From: Blastobasis lacticolella | Taxonomy: Eukaryota > Arthropoda > Insecta > Lepidoptera > Blastobasidae | Direction of reading: 5' to 3' | NCBI GenBank assembly: GCA_905147135.1 | Contig: LR990059.1 | Location: forward strand, 10,935,001-10,999,000 | Length of the DNA stretch: 64,000 nt | Shown here: positions 35,801-50,800 of the stretch, one piece after another | Layout: every line of letters begins with the position of its first letter | Numbering within the stretch: the first letter of the stretch is position 1 | Position numbers and translations under genes: made by a program | The notes under the pieces: model-generated | The model's database searches: none | What the model was told of the DNA's origin: nothing | Seen by the model: the letters and a program-made list of their open reading frames with translations, nothing else

Positions 35801-38800
35801 GAATACTTTTAATGGTAAACTAGACGTAGTACTGGTACCGGAAAAGATAAGCTCTGTTACTGTGCATAAAATTGATGATGGAGGTTTAGTGCCCGGGCAG
35901 ACCCATATCATCCCCCTTTAGAAATCTCAATACCTATCGAGTCAACCTCTTCGCGTGACAATTTCTTAGCTCCCAGCAACATAGATAACACTAGAGACTG
36001 GAATTTTCCTAAAGCAGATTTCGATTTATTGTACACACTTATTAATGACGCTAATTGGTCCCCAATACTTAACGCATGTGACGTAAATTATGCTGTGGAG
36101 GCTTTCTATAATATAATATATGATATTTTTGATCAATGTATTCCAAAGAAAATAAGATTTCGCGGATGTTCTAGACGTTTTCCGATTTGGTACACGAAAG
36201 ATATAATCTCTGATTTAAAAACTAAAGCTTATTATCATCGCGCTTGGAAAGCATCGGGAGATAGTTCAACGTACCAAGTTTTTAGCACATTGCGTGCCGA
36301 TCTAAAGAAACGAATTGCAGATGCCTACGATAGATATTTATTAAAAATACAACAAAATCTGAAAGTAAACCCACAAGCATTCTGGCAGCATATTAATAGC
36401 TTAAAAAGTAAAGGTGGTTTTGAGACATGCGTTACTCACAATGGCACAGAATCTAAAGGTCAGGAGGCGGCTAATACTTTTGCAAACTATTTTTCTAGTG
36501 TTTTCTCCACCCGGGTACCAGATCTAAATGCCACCCAACTCAAAGAAGAGAATCTCCCTTCTTGTAGTCGGGGACACATTTCCGATGTGAGTATCAAAGA
36601 GGTTGTCTCTGGTCTAAATAAATTAAAACCGAGAAGCTCGATTGGGCCGGATAACTTACCACCATACATTCTTAAGGCTTGTCAGAATTCGCTAGCTTAT
36701 CCCTTGCAACATATTTATAATCTATCCATCAAAACTGGAAAATACCCAAAATTATGGAAGCTATCCCGTGTCACTCCCATACCCAAATCTCCAGATAAAA
36801 CCAGCGTTGGAAACTACCGTCCTATCGCAAATCTCTCAGCAGCTGCTAAGGTCTACGAATCGATAATCTACCACCAAATATTGCCCCAGGTCAGTCCCTT
36901 TCTTTCCGATTGCCAACAGGGCTTCAGGAACCGGCGTTCAGTTAACACTAATATTCTATCCCTGGTAGATATTGTATCAAAAAATCTTGATGAAAACTTA
37001 CAGACCGACGTAATTTACTTCGACTTTCAAAAAGCATTTGACCGTGTTGATAATGACATACTTCTCACAAAGCTTAGTTCCCTGCGCTTCACTCCATCCC
37101 TACTAAGTCTGTTTTCCGATTACCTTCGGGATCGAGAGCATTATGTGAAGTTAGGTTGCTACGTATCTATGCCGTACCACACACGATCTGGCGTAAGCCA
37201 AGGATCTGTTCTGGGTCCTCTCCTATTTAACTTAATGATCAATGATCTCCCATCAGTAGTTAAAAACTCTATATGCCTACTTTACGCCGATGATCTAAAA
37301 TTAATACATAAGATTAAAGATACTTCTGACATTATTTTACTCCAAGCCGACAATGATTTACTTCTGAAATGGAGCAATGACAATAGCCTTTCCTTCAACA
37401 TAGCTAAGTGCAATACTATGACATTCTCACGAGCACGGCATCCCATTGTAGCTACTTACAAACTTCAATCCGACCCAATCACTCGCGTAGAAATAGTCAA
37501 AGACCTAGGAGTTTAATTTGACCCCGAATTAACTTTTAACACCCATATTTGTGAACTAGCTAAAGCATGTTATCGCTGACTGGGCTTTGTAATTCGTAAC
37601 TCTAGAGATTTTACTGATCCCTCTGCAATAGAGCTTATTTATACCTCGCTAGTTAGGAGCAAAATTGAAAGCGCTGCCATAGTCTAGAGCCCACATGAGA
37701 CGATTTACAAGCTACTTCTCGAAAAAGTGCAAAAAGCCTCCTTACGGTTTCTTTATAAGAAGAGGTGCGGGTATTATCCATTTCTTTACCCAACAAATTT
37801 TGTTATTAGGAACTCTGAGTTTTAACTCCTTAGAGGTAAGACGTAGTTTGGATCTACTTATGACTGCAGTACGTTTGTTACGAGGCGAATCAGATTGTTC
37901 CAACCTGGTTGAGCGAGTTTGCTGTCTATCGGTTCCCAGGAAACACACGCGTCCCCGCAGTCACCGATTGATCGAAGTGGAATCTGTGCGAACTGTTTCC
38001 CATTTTAACTCTCCGTTGGTAAGAGCACGCATCCAACTTAACAAATTATTGCGTGAGGTACCAGACTGCGATATGTTTGCCGATAATTTATTGAATATGC
38101 ATACAATAATAGCAATGTTTACTGAAAATTTTACCTAATTTATAAGTATTTTGTATATAATAGCTGTAATTTATAACCTAATTTGTGCAACGCATTAGTT
38201 TTAAGCTGTAATGTTGTACAAAAGTATGAATAAATAAAATAAATCATTCACCGGGGTGGACAGTCCACGGCTGTTGTCCCGGGTGTTGCTGAGCGCGGGT
38301 GACCCGCGCGCATAACGCGGTGGCCACACACAAACTCACACACACACACACGCACACGCACACGATATTACTATGTTCATTTATCATTATTATTTTATAA
38401 TTTTTATTATTATTTTATCCGTATCACAGTGGCGTGCACAGAGTTTTTAGACAGGGTAGGCAGAAAATATTAAAAGCTTAATAATTACCAAAAATGCTGC
38501 ATGTTAATGTCGAATCGTAAAGAGTTGTTCAAAAAATTTTAACTCTTTAAATTTATTTATTTATATATATTTTATAACGAGCGCGACATTCGTTTGATAT
38601 ATTGTCTACAATTCCAATAAAAATCCGCTTAAAATAGATTTTTCCGTCCACAACCGCGGTCCTGATTTTTTAATAATGTACATGATAAGGTCCTAAAATG
38701 TAAGGTCCTGTATTTCATAAACGCATTCATAAATGTAGGTATTCAAACCTAGATCTAAACGATTCCAAAAACGACGAGGTTTGTACTATTTGCAAATCTG

Positions 38801-41800
38801 GTTAGAACGGCCTTTCACGTTTACAAAATACGTTATTTTTTATATTCTCTACAAACACCACCTAAACAACTTTCACAGTTAATGTTATCTTTTTTCACAC
38901 TGATAGATAACTGCTTTTATAATCGTCATCATCATCATATCAGCCAGAAGACGCCCACTGCTGGGCATAGGCCTCCCCCAGAGATATTCACAAAGACCGG
39001 TCCTGTGCTTTCCGCATCCAGCTGGCACCTGCGATCCTTACCAGGTCGTCGGTCCACCTTGTAGGGGGCCTAATCACGCTGCGTACGCCGGTACGTGGTC
39101 GCCACTCGAGAACATTACTGCCCCAACGGCCATCTGTTCTTCGAGCTATGTGCCCTGCCCACTGCCACTTCAGTCGTGCAATCCTTAGAGCTATGTCGGT
39201 GACCTTGGTTCGCTTGCGGATCTCCTCATTTCTGACTCGATCGCGCAAAGAAACTCCGAGCATAGCTCTTTCCATTGCCCTTTGGGTAACAGTGAGCTTT
39301 CTTATAAGGCCCATAGTGAGTGGCCACGTTTCAGCTCCGTAAGTCATCACTGGCAACACACATTGGTCAAAGACCTTCGTCTTGAGACACTGCGGTAATT
39401 GTGACGAAAATATGTGGCGTAGCTTCACGAACGCTGCCCAACCGACTTGGATTCGTCGATTGACTTCTTTCTCGAAATTGGACCTACCTAGCCGGACTAT
39501 TTGTCCTAGGTATGTATAGTCGTCAACAACTTCAAGTGGAGTGCCTCCAACTGTCACTGGAGTAGGCACAACATGGACATTCGACATAATTTTCGTCTTG
39601 TCCATGTTCATTTTAAGACCTACTTGTTGAGAGGCCCTACAGAGGTCATCGAGCATTTTGCCCAAGTCTTCCAGGGTTTCAGCCATGATTACGATATCGT
39701 CAGCAAATCTGAGGTGCGTGAGGTACTCGCCGTTAATATTGATGCCAAGTCCGTCCCAGTCCAGAAGCCTAAAGATATCCTCCAGTGCAGCGGTAAACAA
39801 CTTCGGAGATATGACATCACCTTGTCTAACACCTCGCTGCAGCTGGATAGGTTCTGTGGTCTTGTCCTGGAGACGAACTGACATAGTGGCGTGTTTGTAC
39901 AAACACTTCAATGCTTCGATATATCGATAGTCAATTTGGCACCGCTGTAGAGACTGGAGCACCGCCCAAGTTTCGATCGAATCGAAGGCTTTCTCATAGT
40001 CCACAAACGCCAAGCATAATGGCCGGTTATACTCTTCGGTCTTCTGTACAACCTGCCGCAGCGTATGTATGTGGTCTATGGTACTAAAACCTTTTCGGAA
40101 TCCGGCTTGTTCGGGAGGCTAGAAGTCATCAAACCTGCGTGCGAGACGATTCGTAATTACTCTCGAAAACAGCTTATAGACATGGGTCAGGAGCGATACT
40201 GGTCTGAAGTTCTTCAAGAGAGCCTTATCATTTTTCTTGAAGAACAATATCACTATGCTTCTGTGCCATGCTTCTGGCGTTTTGCCCTCGAGGATGACGG
40301 AATTGAACAGCTTCTGAAGGGTCTTAAGCACAGGTTTGCCACCAGCTTTCAGAAGCTCAGCCGTAATTCCATCATCACCCGGCGCCTTGTTGTTCTTAAG
40401 CTGTTTGAGAGCCATACTAATCTCGTACAGGCTGATGTCCGGGATAGTGTCGGGTCAACTTGGCTCTGGGGTCTTTTTCCATACTGGTAACAGGTGCCCG
40501 TGTTGTCGTATATAACTGTCCATAGAACCTCACGACTTCCCTCAAAACCTCGGACTTGGTCGAAACAACTCTGCCGTCATCCGTTTTCAGTCTCGTCAAC
40601 TGGCTCTGTCCAATCGACAGATCTCTCGCAAAGACTTTAGAGCCTTTGTTCCGCTCGATCGCCGCCTCAATATTGGTAGTATTGAAGCGGTGTATGTCGC
40701 GAGTCAGAGATTTGGAGATCTGTCGATTAAGTCGCCTAAATTGAGAAACATATAGCTTAGCTTAGCTTAGCATAGCTTTTATAAATTAAAACAAAAAGAA
40801 ACTAATCAAAACAAATAATGGCGGGCGAACCGCAACTCAGTATTTTCAATTACAGCATAAAAAATAATACAATACGACACAAAGGTAAAGGTAGTAATTT
40901 AAATCAGCGCAACACTTTAGCAATCTACTTTTAAAAATAGTTATATTATCCAACTAATAACTCTGGTTCAGAAGACGTCGGTCATTGTCGAGATTTTTCA
41001 TCTGTAAAGACATTGCCTACCCTGTGCGATTGTGTGCGTAATTTGTGGCACTACTGTTCCACGTATTAATAGGAATGCACACAAATGAGGATAAATAAAC
41101 AACAATGCACACATATGTACATTAAGGCACGAATAGTTTGTGTCTTTCCCGTTACGCGCCCATAGCGGCGCTAGTATGGGATATGATTCGGTATCGAGCA
41201 ACGATACATTACTCGTACCACAAATTTTCGGTAGGTGGCGCTGTGTTAAATATATGATAAAGCAAGCACTGACATTCGATTTGACTGATTAAGCTGCTTA
41301 GTTAATTAATTAGTAGAGTAGCAATTAGGAACAAAATGGTAGAGTAGGCAGTGTCTTTTTGTCTTTATGAAATGCACGCCACTGCCGTATCATCACTGAA
41401 CAATTCACATGTTGGTATGGGTACTTTGCTGTTTGGTATTCTTAGCTTCACTAATCCCATTTGTAAATTGCAGTTTTGTGATTGGCAGTACCACTTTTAT
41501 CTGTATCTGATTGTAAACAAATGTACATTGCTGTAAGACTGTGAAATAAATAAATAAATAATTACTAAACTTGTGAAGATTGAGAGAGACTTGAGAGAAC
41601 AACATCATCTCGTACACAAATTATTCTTTATAAGTTGCTGACATAAATGCAGCTACGGCTTCAGTTTATTAGAGAGGCGGGACAAGATATAACACCAGAC
41701 TATGATCCGTATCCGACAATTACCACCAATGAAGAAGGTTTAATCATCGTCACCAGCGTTTTCCCCTTTATGCTCTTATTGAGTGGGAAACAAGCCCCAA

Positions 41801-44800
41801 TCACAAAGCTCGCGTATTTTCCCCGACCACCATTACTGTAGGTACCTACTTAGATTCACTACAAATATATGACATAACTACATAAAATTTTCAGTACTCA
41901 GCAAAAGACGCAATGTTACTTCGAGTGGGATCGAAACACTCCTTCATTAAATGCCATATGATTTTTGGTCATCAGTAAGCGCCATCATATTTAAAAAATA
42001 AGAGTAATGTTACCATACAAGAGCAATGACACACAGGCGAACCACCACAATGACGAACGCCATCAGGCGGGCCGCCACGCATTCGGGCCGCCACGCAACT
42101 GGACCTGTACACAAGCGAAATACCACACAGACTAGGTGCCACACAGGCTGGGTGTCACTCTGGTCAGTGCCACTCTAATCGTCAAACTATGAGTCTATAC
42201 ATTATATATCCTGTATCACGGTCTGCCATAGCACGATACAGGTAAGATGTCACACAAAGGTAAATGGCACAGAGGCGAAATGCCTCACAGGCTAAATGCC
42301 ACACTTCATCATATATATAGAGAAAAAAAATTATTTACAGAAGCAGACAGTACATACCAAGTTTCAATTCGAGACAAAATGTCACACATCTCTATAACAC
42401 ACACACTAAGGCAAATGCAGGGACGAAACAAGGCAGCCCATCTGCAGATAAGTTATTTTTTACTACGAATTTCTATTCCGTAACGAACACAAACAAATCT
42501 GGCTTGTGGACATATTTATTTTGTAATTACAATAAAAGTGCAATGAAGGTGCCGACCTAATCGTTATCACCGTCGTCGTCATCCTATACACGTCTAAACT
42601 ACTAGGGAATAATCTGTCCTCTCATTGAGAGAGAACAGGCAATAGTTTACCACTTAGGCCCAATGCGGATTGGCAGACTTCACAATTCGAGTTAATTTCT
42701 AACGTGCAAGGGGATCAAACCCACGCCTTGATACCTACCACCGTCTTTTCGATTTCTCGATCCTACATACCGTGAATACCGTGCCCTCTAGACGACATCG
42801 TCATAACAAAAAAAAAAAAATGAAAAGGGTATGTACATAAATATATCAAACAGGCAGCATATTCTTTATTTTCAGTAAAAAATCTAGTAGGTACGGCACC
42901 AGGACAGAAGGGACTTGCATATACTTATTATCTTGTTCTTTTAAATGTTTACAACACAGCACTTCCAATTTGCAACCCAGACATTACGTCCACGTCGACG
43001 TACTTACTAGGCACTCAAAGCGATTTTGTAATTCGAGTTGAAAGCTTTTTGATTTCGATTTGAAAAGGGTTTTGGATTTGGATGGGTATAGGCCGGAGCG
43101 TGGACCTCATCAATCTCGATATTTCTAGCTGTGGATTAATATTCAATGTGCCTCTTACCAAGCGGTGATCACTGCCAATTTTTACGCTGTTGATCACCGA
43201 GAAATAATTGAATATATGCCGTTTCGTAGATAGGATGAAGTCAATCTCATTTTTGTGACACCATCTGGACTAACCCACGTCCATCTGCGATGATCCTGAA
43301 AAATTAGTTAATCATAAAGAGTCTCTCCTTTATAAAGCTGGCCAGCATCTGGCCACGGGCGTTCCGACTTTTAACTCCAAATTGCCCCACTCTCAACTCG
43401 TCTCCGCTTCGTTTGCCCAGTTTCACGTTAAAATCCCCCATGACAATACAGGTATAATGTGTCTTGGAGGTATGTATGAAATATAACCGGCTACAGCGTA
43501 GGACGTAAAAAAAACCAAAATCAATTTAAACTAAATTTATTTGATGTAACAATTCAAATCAAAACTTAATTACGATTAAACATAAAGTAGGTGACAACTG
43601 TACGATGTGAGTAACAAGAGTGTCTTTCCACGGGCCGCGGCAGCGCTGGGTCGTCAGGTTGCGCGGTGTCAGCATATTTGCCTCGTGCCTGTTTCTAGGG
43701 CTGCTATGTCAGGGCTCTGCATGTTGTACTCGTACATAACACCTCCCTCCTGAAGATCAGCGCTTATTCGAAGAAAAGGATGAGAATAAAGCTGATGGAT
43801 TTCTTGAGGGGCAAGGGTCTGGTTTGACCTGGACTTCCGCATAAGGGTGTTCTGGCATAGAGATTTGCTTCGTTTCATTTTCATTTTCTTGAAGTCTCCT
43901 TGTCTGGATGTAACGACGAAGTGCAAGCGCAGTAATAAGTGCAACTGCACCGAATATGATGACGTACATCGGTATGGTGGTGTGATATAAGCTGCTAATC
44001 GGAGTGTTATAAATGGTTAATGGTGTTTCCATCGATATTTCAGCATTACTTTTATGTAGACTTTGTAGGTTTATTGAATTGAGCTTAATTTTCCTACTTA
44101 TTGTATGATATTCTTCCTCGATATTCGGGATATCTGTTATCTTAAGAACTTGTCCTTTGATGCGATCATTGCTATTAATTATAGTAAATAAACTAGTTTG
44201 AAGCTGATACTCTTTGGGTATTATAGCTAGATAGCTTCCCTTCATTATGTTATACTGGTTCTGCTGGCAGGATAACCGAACTTTTGTTTGCTTAGGAAAG
44301 CTTACAACATAGTGTTTGTCGTCAAGTTGGTCTACAGCTTCCGATTTGAGGGTCACAGCAGTTCGCTGACAGGATCGGTCGACACGTTGTGTGGTGATGA
44401 GCAGGTGTATGCAATCCGCTTGTTCCCGGTAATGGTAGTTCGGCTTGTCTGCACACAGGTACCACAGACTTAACTTCGGGCATTCAGCCTCCATGTACAT
44501 AAAATCTTTGTCGTGAATTGCCAGGAAGGGATACGGTGGAATAAGTACTTGGTTATCTACGTTAGGGATTATGGTGAGTTTATACAAATCATAGGTTACG
44601 GGATATACGATCGGGAACTTTACTACTAGTACTAAATTGTTGTTGCTATAATAATAGCCTACTTTAACTATATCTAAGTACTCTCTAAAACTAATATTAA
44701 GTAACTCTTCTTTACTGTATAATGTATTTAGCTTATCTATTATTTCAATAAATGTATCTCGCCCGAATAGCGATTGATGTGCACTTTTTGCGCGTATGAA

Positions 44801-47800
44801 AGCTAATAAGTTTCCTAGTCTCTGCAACTCCTCGGATATATCTTCAATATTATCAGATAAGATAAAAATATATTGTAGTAAATGAAAATACTTTACTATA
44901 TCGGTTTCGTGCCTAGCGTCACTTTCCATTATGGTATTAATAGTAGTCTCAAATTTATTTTGATTTTGTACCAACTTGGTAATTAAGTCTGAATTCTGTG
45001 ACATACAGTGATTGGTAAGGCTAACACGGTGATTTATCTCAGCTACAATTTTATCTTCACTAATTTGTAATTGCTTAATAGCTTCGTCATAACGCTCAGC
45101 GTCAGTATGATCTAGGTTTCCAGAAATACTTTTGATAACCGTACCTAAACCGTTAATAAGACCCCTCTTAGCGCGATTTAACTCAAGAGCCTGCAGCTGG
45201 TTAGATAGTTTATCTATCTCGATACGTAAGTGATTTACATGGGGCATATATAACGACTGTGTTTTGTTATGAAGTTGGGGTGCGAGATGATCTAGTTGAC
45301 CTTTAACTATATCGATATTGCTCCTAATATCCTTTAAATTAATGGTTTGAAGAAAGGAATGATAGTCAGAAACTATTTTTGTTGGCTTTAATTTAAATGG
45401 TAGTATGCCGGGTCCATTGTTCAGGTCGCTGAGTATTATTTCTTCAGCTACTGCCAGGGTTATCAGTAGAAGCGGTATTCTGAAACAAGTTGGAATCGTT
45501 AGGTGTTCTCTTTAATCGTGACTTGGCAACGGGCCGCGTTTTCTTTTGGTATAAATATGAATAGGAAGATCTGCAAGAACCGTGTCTTGACAGTATCGTG
45601 GAGCAAGTTTTTGTCGGTTAGCCAAAGGGTTGCGGGTATAGACGCATTGTTCAGGAGAATAGTTTATCTCAGATTGTCTGTCCTTATTGGCTCTTTCTAT
45701 TAACTCCGTGCGCTGATGAAGAGATGTTTCGTTTAATAAATCATAAACCTTTATCATTCTACTGCGATGATCTTGTATATATTGCTGAAGGGAATTTTCG
45801 GACAGATTGATATCTAATGGATCGCGTGTGTCTAGGTGGCCAGTAATTATATCTATTGGTCTACATTTGGTGAAGCTGTGTATGGAACTGTTGTAACCCA
45901 GAATAGCATAAGGCATTAAGTTTATGGCAGATTCGCCTTTATGGTTAAGTTTTAGAATACGTAAATGTTCTAATAATGTTGAATGTAAGCGTTCTACCAT
46001 TCCATTTTCATTTGGAGCATAAGCCAGGGTTTTATGATGCTGCACCTTGTGTAATCTAATAAATTCCATGAATAACTGATTATTAAATTCAGGGCCGCGA
46101 TCTGTAACTATGGTCATAGGGATTCCGTGGTGAGTACTAAAAGTAAGGAAAGCTTGTACGACACTAAGTGCCGTCGAATCTCGTAAGTGGTATGCTTGGG
46201 CATACTTAGAGAAGGAATCTATTATAGTTAAATACTTTTCAGTCTCAACGCTGAATAAGTCGAGGTGAACTATTTCAAAGGGTTTAGAAGGGGGTGGCAC
46301 AATTTGATACTTTTGTTTGACAGGATTTCGATCATACTTTGCCTGCCCGCAGATGGTGCATTCGTTAATGTACTTTGTTATCTGCTCTTTCATCTTTGGC
46401 CAAAAGTATTTTCGAGACAGCGATAGAAAGCATTCGTTAATTCCACGATGATTTGTTTTACCTTCGTGGTAATTACGAATGACACTTTGTTGCTTTAGAT
46501 AATCCTTAACATTCTCTAATTCAAATTTTGCTAAAGATATATTCATGGACGAACTTTTAAACTTATTTTGAAGTACGGGTATGATTGAATACATTTCGAG
46601 CGGTGGATTTATTAATAGTCCGGTCTTTACTTTTGGGTTAACGTATTCCTTAACAGCGTTAACTACATCTTCCTCTAAATTAGATTTTGAAACCTGAATG
46701 CACGTCCTAGTATGTGCTTCGAAAGGTTTAAATACAGTTGTTTTACCCTTTATGTCGCCGACTACGGTAATTATAACTTGTTTGTGAAATTTGTTCAGGG
46801 GATCATCCGTTATAGGTATTTCAAGGATTGGATCCTCAAGGTTTGTGTGAGCTGTTGCTGTGGATGACTCATGTAAGGATGGAGGATTTTCGGAAGGATT
46901 TGGGAGCACGGAACAAAGTTCGTCTATAATAGAGTTAAGCTCTTCGTTATGAATCTGTACTCGAGATAGAGCATCAGCGTTTGCATTGGCTTTGCCCGAC
47001 TTGTATACGACAGTATAGTCATATTCACTAAGCTTGAGCTTCCATCTTGTTAATCTCGAGTTTGGTTCTTTAAGATTCATAACCCATTGAAGGGGTTTGT
47101 GGTCAGTCAAAATTTTGAATTTACGACCAAACAGGTATGGCCTAAAATATTTAGTTGCCCAAACTATGGCCAGTAGTTCCTTCTCGATTGTACTGTAATT
47201 AGTTTCACTGCTATTTAGAGTACGGGAAGCGAAACATACTGGTTTGTCCGAACCGACGGGACCTTGGGATAAGACGGCGCCTATAGCTACATTGGAAGCG
47301 TCCGTCGTTACTAAGAACTCCTTGTTGAAGTCGGGGTATTGTAGAATAGGATCGTTGGTTAACAAGGTTTTACATTTCTCGAAACAATAGGTATAATTTT
47401 GATCTAGAGTTATTTTTGACCCCTTTTTAAGACATTGCGTCATCGGTTTTGTAATCCTAGCAAAGTCAGGGATAAACTTTCTATAATACCCTAATAATCC
47501 TAAAAACCGTTTAATTTCTGTAGGAGTTTTCGGGATAGGATACTTTTGGATAGCCGATATTTTATCCGGGTTAGGTTTGATACCATCTTTAGTTATTACG
47601 TGACCCAAATAGGCGGTCTCTAATTTAAGAAACTCTGACTTGTCCATTTGGATTTTGAAGTTAGACTCCCTAAGTCTCTGGAATACCTTTTCAAGATTGT
47701 TCATATGTTCTTGAAGAGATGTGCTAAAGACTATGATGTCGTCTAAATACACGAGACACACGGTATTTTGTAAATCTCTTAACACATTGTCCATGACCCT

Positions 47801-50800
47801 CTGAAAAGTAGATGGGCTATTCTTGAGGCCCATGGGCATCCGCAAAAATTCAAAATGGCCGTGTTCTACGTTGAAGGCTGTTTTTGCTATGTCTGTAGGA
47901 TTCATCTCCACTTGGTAGAATCCACTGGCCAAGTCAAGAGTTGTGAAATACTGGCAGTTGCCTAACTTGTCTAAAACATCGGTAATGTTGGGTATAGGGT
48001 ACTTGTCATCTAGTGTTTTTTCATTCAGTTTCCTGAAATCCACCACTAGACGCCATTTAACCTTGCCGGATGCATCAGCTTTCTTTGGGACTACCCAAAT
48101 GGGTGAGCTCCAAGCGGAGTCGGAAGGACGGATTCCAACATTTTATTAATTTGGACCTGTACCTCCTGCCTATGAATAAAAGGGTAACGATAAGTCTTGG
48201 TGTACACGGGCATTTCGTCTGTAGTCTTAATAGAATGTTTGATTCTATTGGTGAAAGTTAAATTCTCTCTGTCTAAATAATAAACATCAGCATATTTAGC
48301 ACATAACATCTCTAAATTTATTCGCTCCTCATCATTTAAATGGCTAGTTCGCAATCGGGATAATACCTCACGCTCTCTTTCAGATATTATGCTAGATTGT
48401 GTGCACTCAACATTATATACTTCAGCATAAACCGGATGATTCATAGAAAATATTACGTCACTACGGCCAGGATTATGAATCTCTAAGATTCCTCTATTAT
48501 TTTTGACGGCAGTAAAACATTCACTTATTACGCAGTTAGATATGGTTTGCTCCGGTATTATAGCATCTCCGTCATGAAAATTGATCGGTAGTCTAACTAT
48601 CTTCGTGGAGCCAGCTGGTATTATATCTTCATATAAATTAACATTACGTGAATCGTATACTTTTATGGGGTTGCTCGCGTTACGCGTAATTAGGACCTTA
48701 TTCTTAAAATCAATAGTAGCTTCCCATTTATCTAATAAATCAGAACCTATTAGCCCATCAAAATAATCATGAAATTTGTAGACGTAAAATGTAACAGCAT
48801 TATTATCCTGAAATTCTGAAAAACCGGGTAAAGAAATTGAGTAATCACTACGACTAACAGCGTGTACATTACAAACCTCAAAGGGAATTATAGTTTAAGG
48901 GAACATGTTTGAAATGTGCTTGCATTGCCTCTGGGCTAATGAAGGATTGGTTAGCTCCTGTATCTATTAATAATTTTAGCGGGGGGTCTGAGATTTGTAT
49001 GAATGGTAGCTGCCGTTGCGTTTGCAAATTTATTTCTATTTTGGCTTGTCGGACTTCGCAGGAGTCTGAAAATCCTGGTTGTCAACCTGGGACAAGGCTT
49101 GAGTTTGAGGAGGCTGATTTTTTTTTTTTTTTTTTTTTTTTATTATTATTTTTACATTTTCTATAAACACTTATACTACTACAATTACGTAAAAACCAAG
49201 GAGGTTTGTACCCGTAACATAGCAATGAGTCTTATCTTAATAACATAAATGTGTTGTGGCAACATTATTATTTCTAGGTCATTATATCTAGGTCTAAGTT
49301 AGTCTTTGAGTAAAACTGACGTAACTACGACAAAATGTAAATAAGCAAAAAAAGTACGTATTAAAATTTCATAAGTTTGTTGTAGTAGGCTGATTCCCAG
49401 GTTAAGAACCTCGTGACTGCATTTCTAATCATACTTTTAGCGTTTCGAGTTCTCGGGCAAAGTGTATTTTTAGTTTATTCTTAATGTTTAGTTCTGTTAT
49501 TGAGTGAATTAAATCGGAGGGTAGGTTGTTTATAAAACGCGGCACGAGGTACGCTGCTGTCCTCTCGCCGTAGGCATTGTTCGCCGTCGGCGCAACCAGC
49601 TGGCGCTGAGTCACCGCCCGTGTGCACATAGGTGATCCAAAACTGTCTTCAGAGTCTCATTGAAAAATTGCTCCTTTAACAGACAATATTTGACTTTGGA
49701 GTGTACAGGTAAGATATTACAATGTTGAAATATTTTGAATTCATCGTCTTTATATTTATTTTTTATTGTAGGTGAAACAATTGTTTTCAAAATTTTTAGC
49801 TGTAGTTTGTATATTTGATCAAGGTAAGTCTTGTACGTACGACCATAGCTACTGAGCCCATAGTGGATGTAAGACTCCGCTAGCGCATTGTAAAGCAATA
49901 ACTTAATTTTATAGGGAATTCTTTTTCTAAGTGTAGTAATAATTGCTAAGAATTGCCTCAATTTATTACAGACGTGTTCAACATGCTGGAACCAGTTAAA
50001 TTTTTTATCAATTATTACACCAAGATAAGTCTGAGCGTCCACTATTTCCAGATAAGGACAACCACAAACCCCGCTCCGCAAGGTATGTAAACAACTATGG
50101 TTATGGGCCACTAAACCTCTAATATTGATTGTCTTTAGGTGCGGCGACTTAATTAGTAATAACTTGGTTTTTAGTGGATTTATTACGAGGCCGGCATCAT
50201 GGCACCATTCTGTCAGGGCATTGAAGTCCGCCTGGAGAAATTCGAGCGCCTTGGCAGGATCTTTGTCCGCGATTACAAGGCACGTGTCATCAGCAAATTG
50301 GTAACACGTACTGTTCCTTAGGCATAAGTGCATTTCGTTCACATAAGTTAAAAAGTGCAGAGGCCCTAAAACTGATCCCTGAGCGGTACCTTGCGTTGAG
50401 TCTACATAGTTACTGTAGGTGTCATCCACTTTGACGGTGAATTTTCTGTTATTCAGGTAGTTCGCACACAATCGAAGTAAGGGGCCACGAACTCCGCAGC
50501 TGTCCAACCTGGAAACTAGCTGTTTATGGTCTAGCGTATCAAATGCACGTGAGAAGTCAATGAATAGAGCCAACACATATTTTTTGTGGTTTAAATATTC
50601 ATTGACCTCATCAGTAAACTTGGACAACAACTCCACAGCGCTCCTCCCAGGCTGAAACCCAAACTGATTCTGGTATATTACATTGTGGGTTTTATAAAAA
50701 GTATGTATTTGTTCGCATACGTATTTCTCGACGACTTTGTCAATTGTAGACAGCAGCGTAATGGGGCGATAATTTGAAAAATCGTTTCGCTTACCTTTCT

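Larger units (their letters stand above)
38427..41384. mobile_element. hAT-like DNA transposon with perfect 8-bp target duplication, split by an RTE LINE
   Basis: CAGTGGCGTGCA at 38427-38438 and its exact reverse complement at 41373-41384 are the termini. CCGTATCA lies directly outside both ends (38419-38426 and 41385-41392). Beyond the 12-bp repeats the ends stay loosely similar (AGACAGGGTAGGCAG and, inverted, AGACACTGCCTACTC). Twelve-base TIRs starting CAGTGG and an 8-bp duplication indicate the hAT superfamily. Without the internal RTE LINE (38924-40745) the element is about 1.1 kb with no transposase frame, so it is non-autonomous. Confidence 0.8.
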
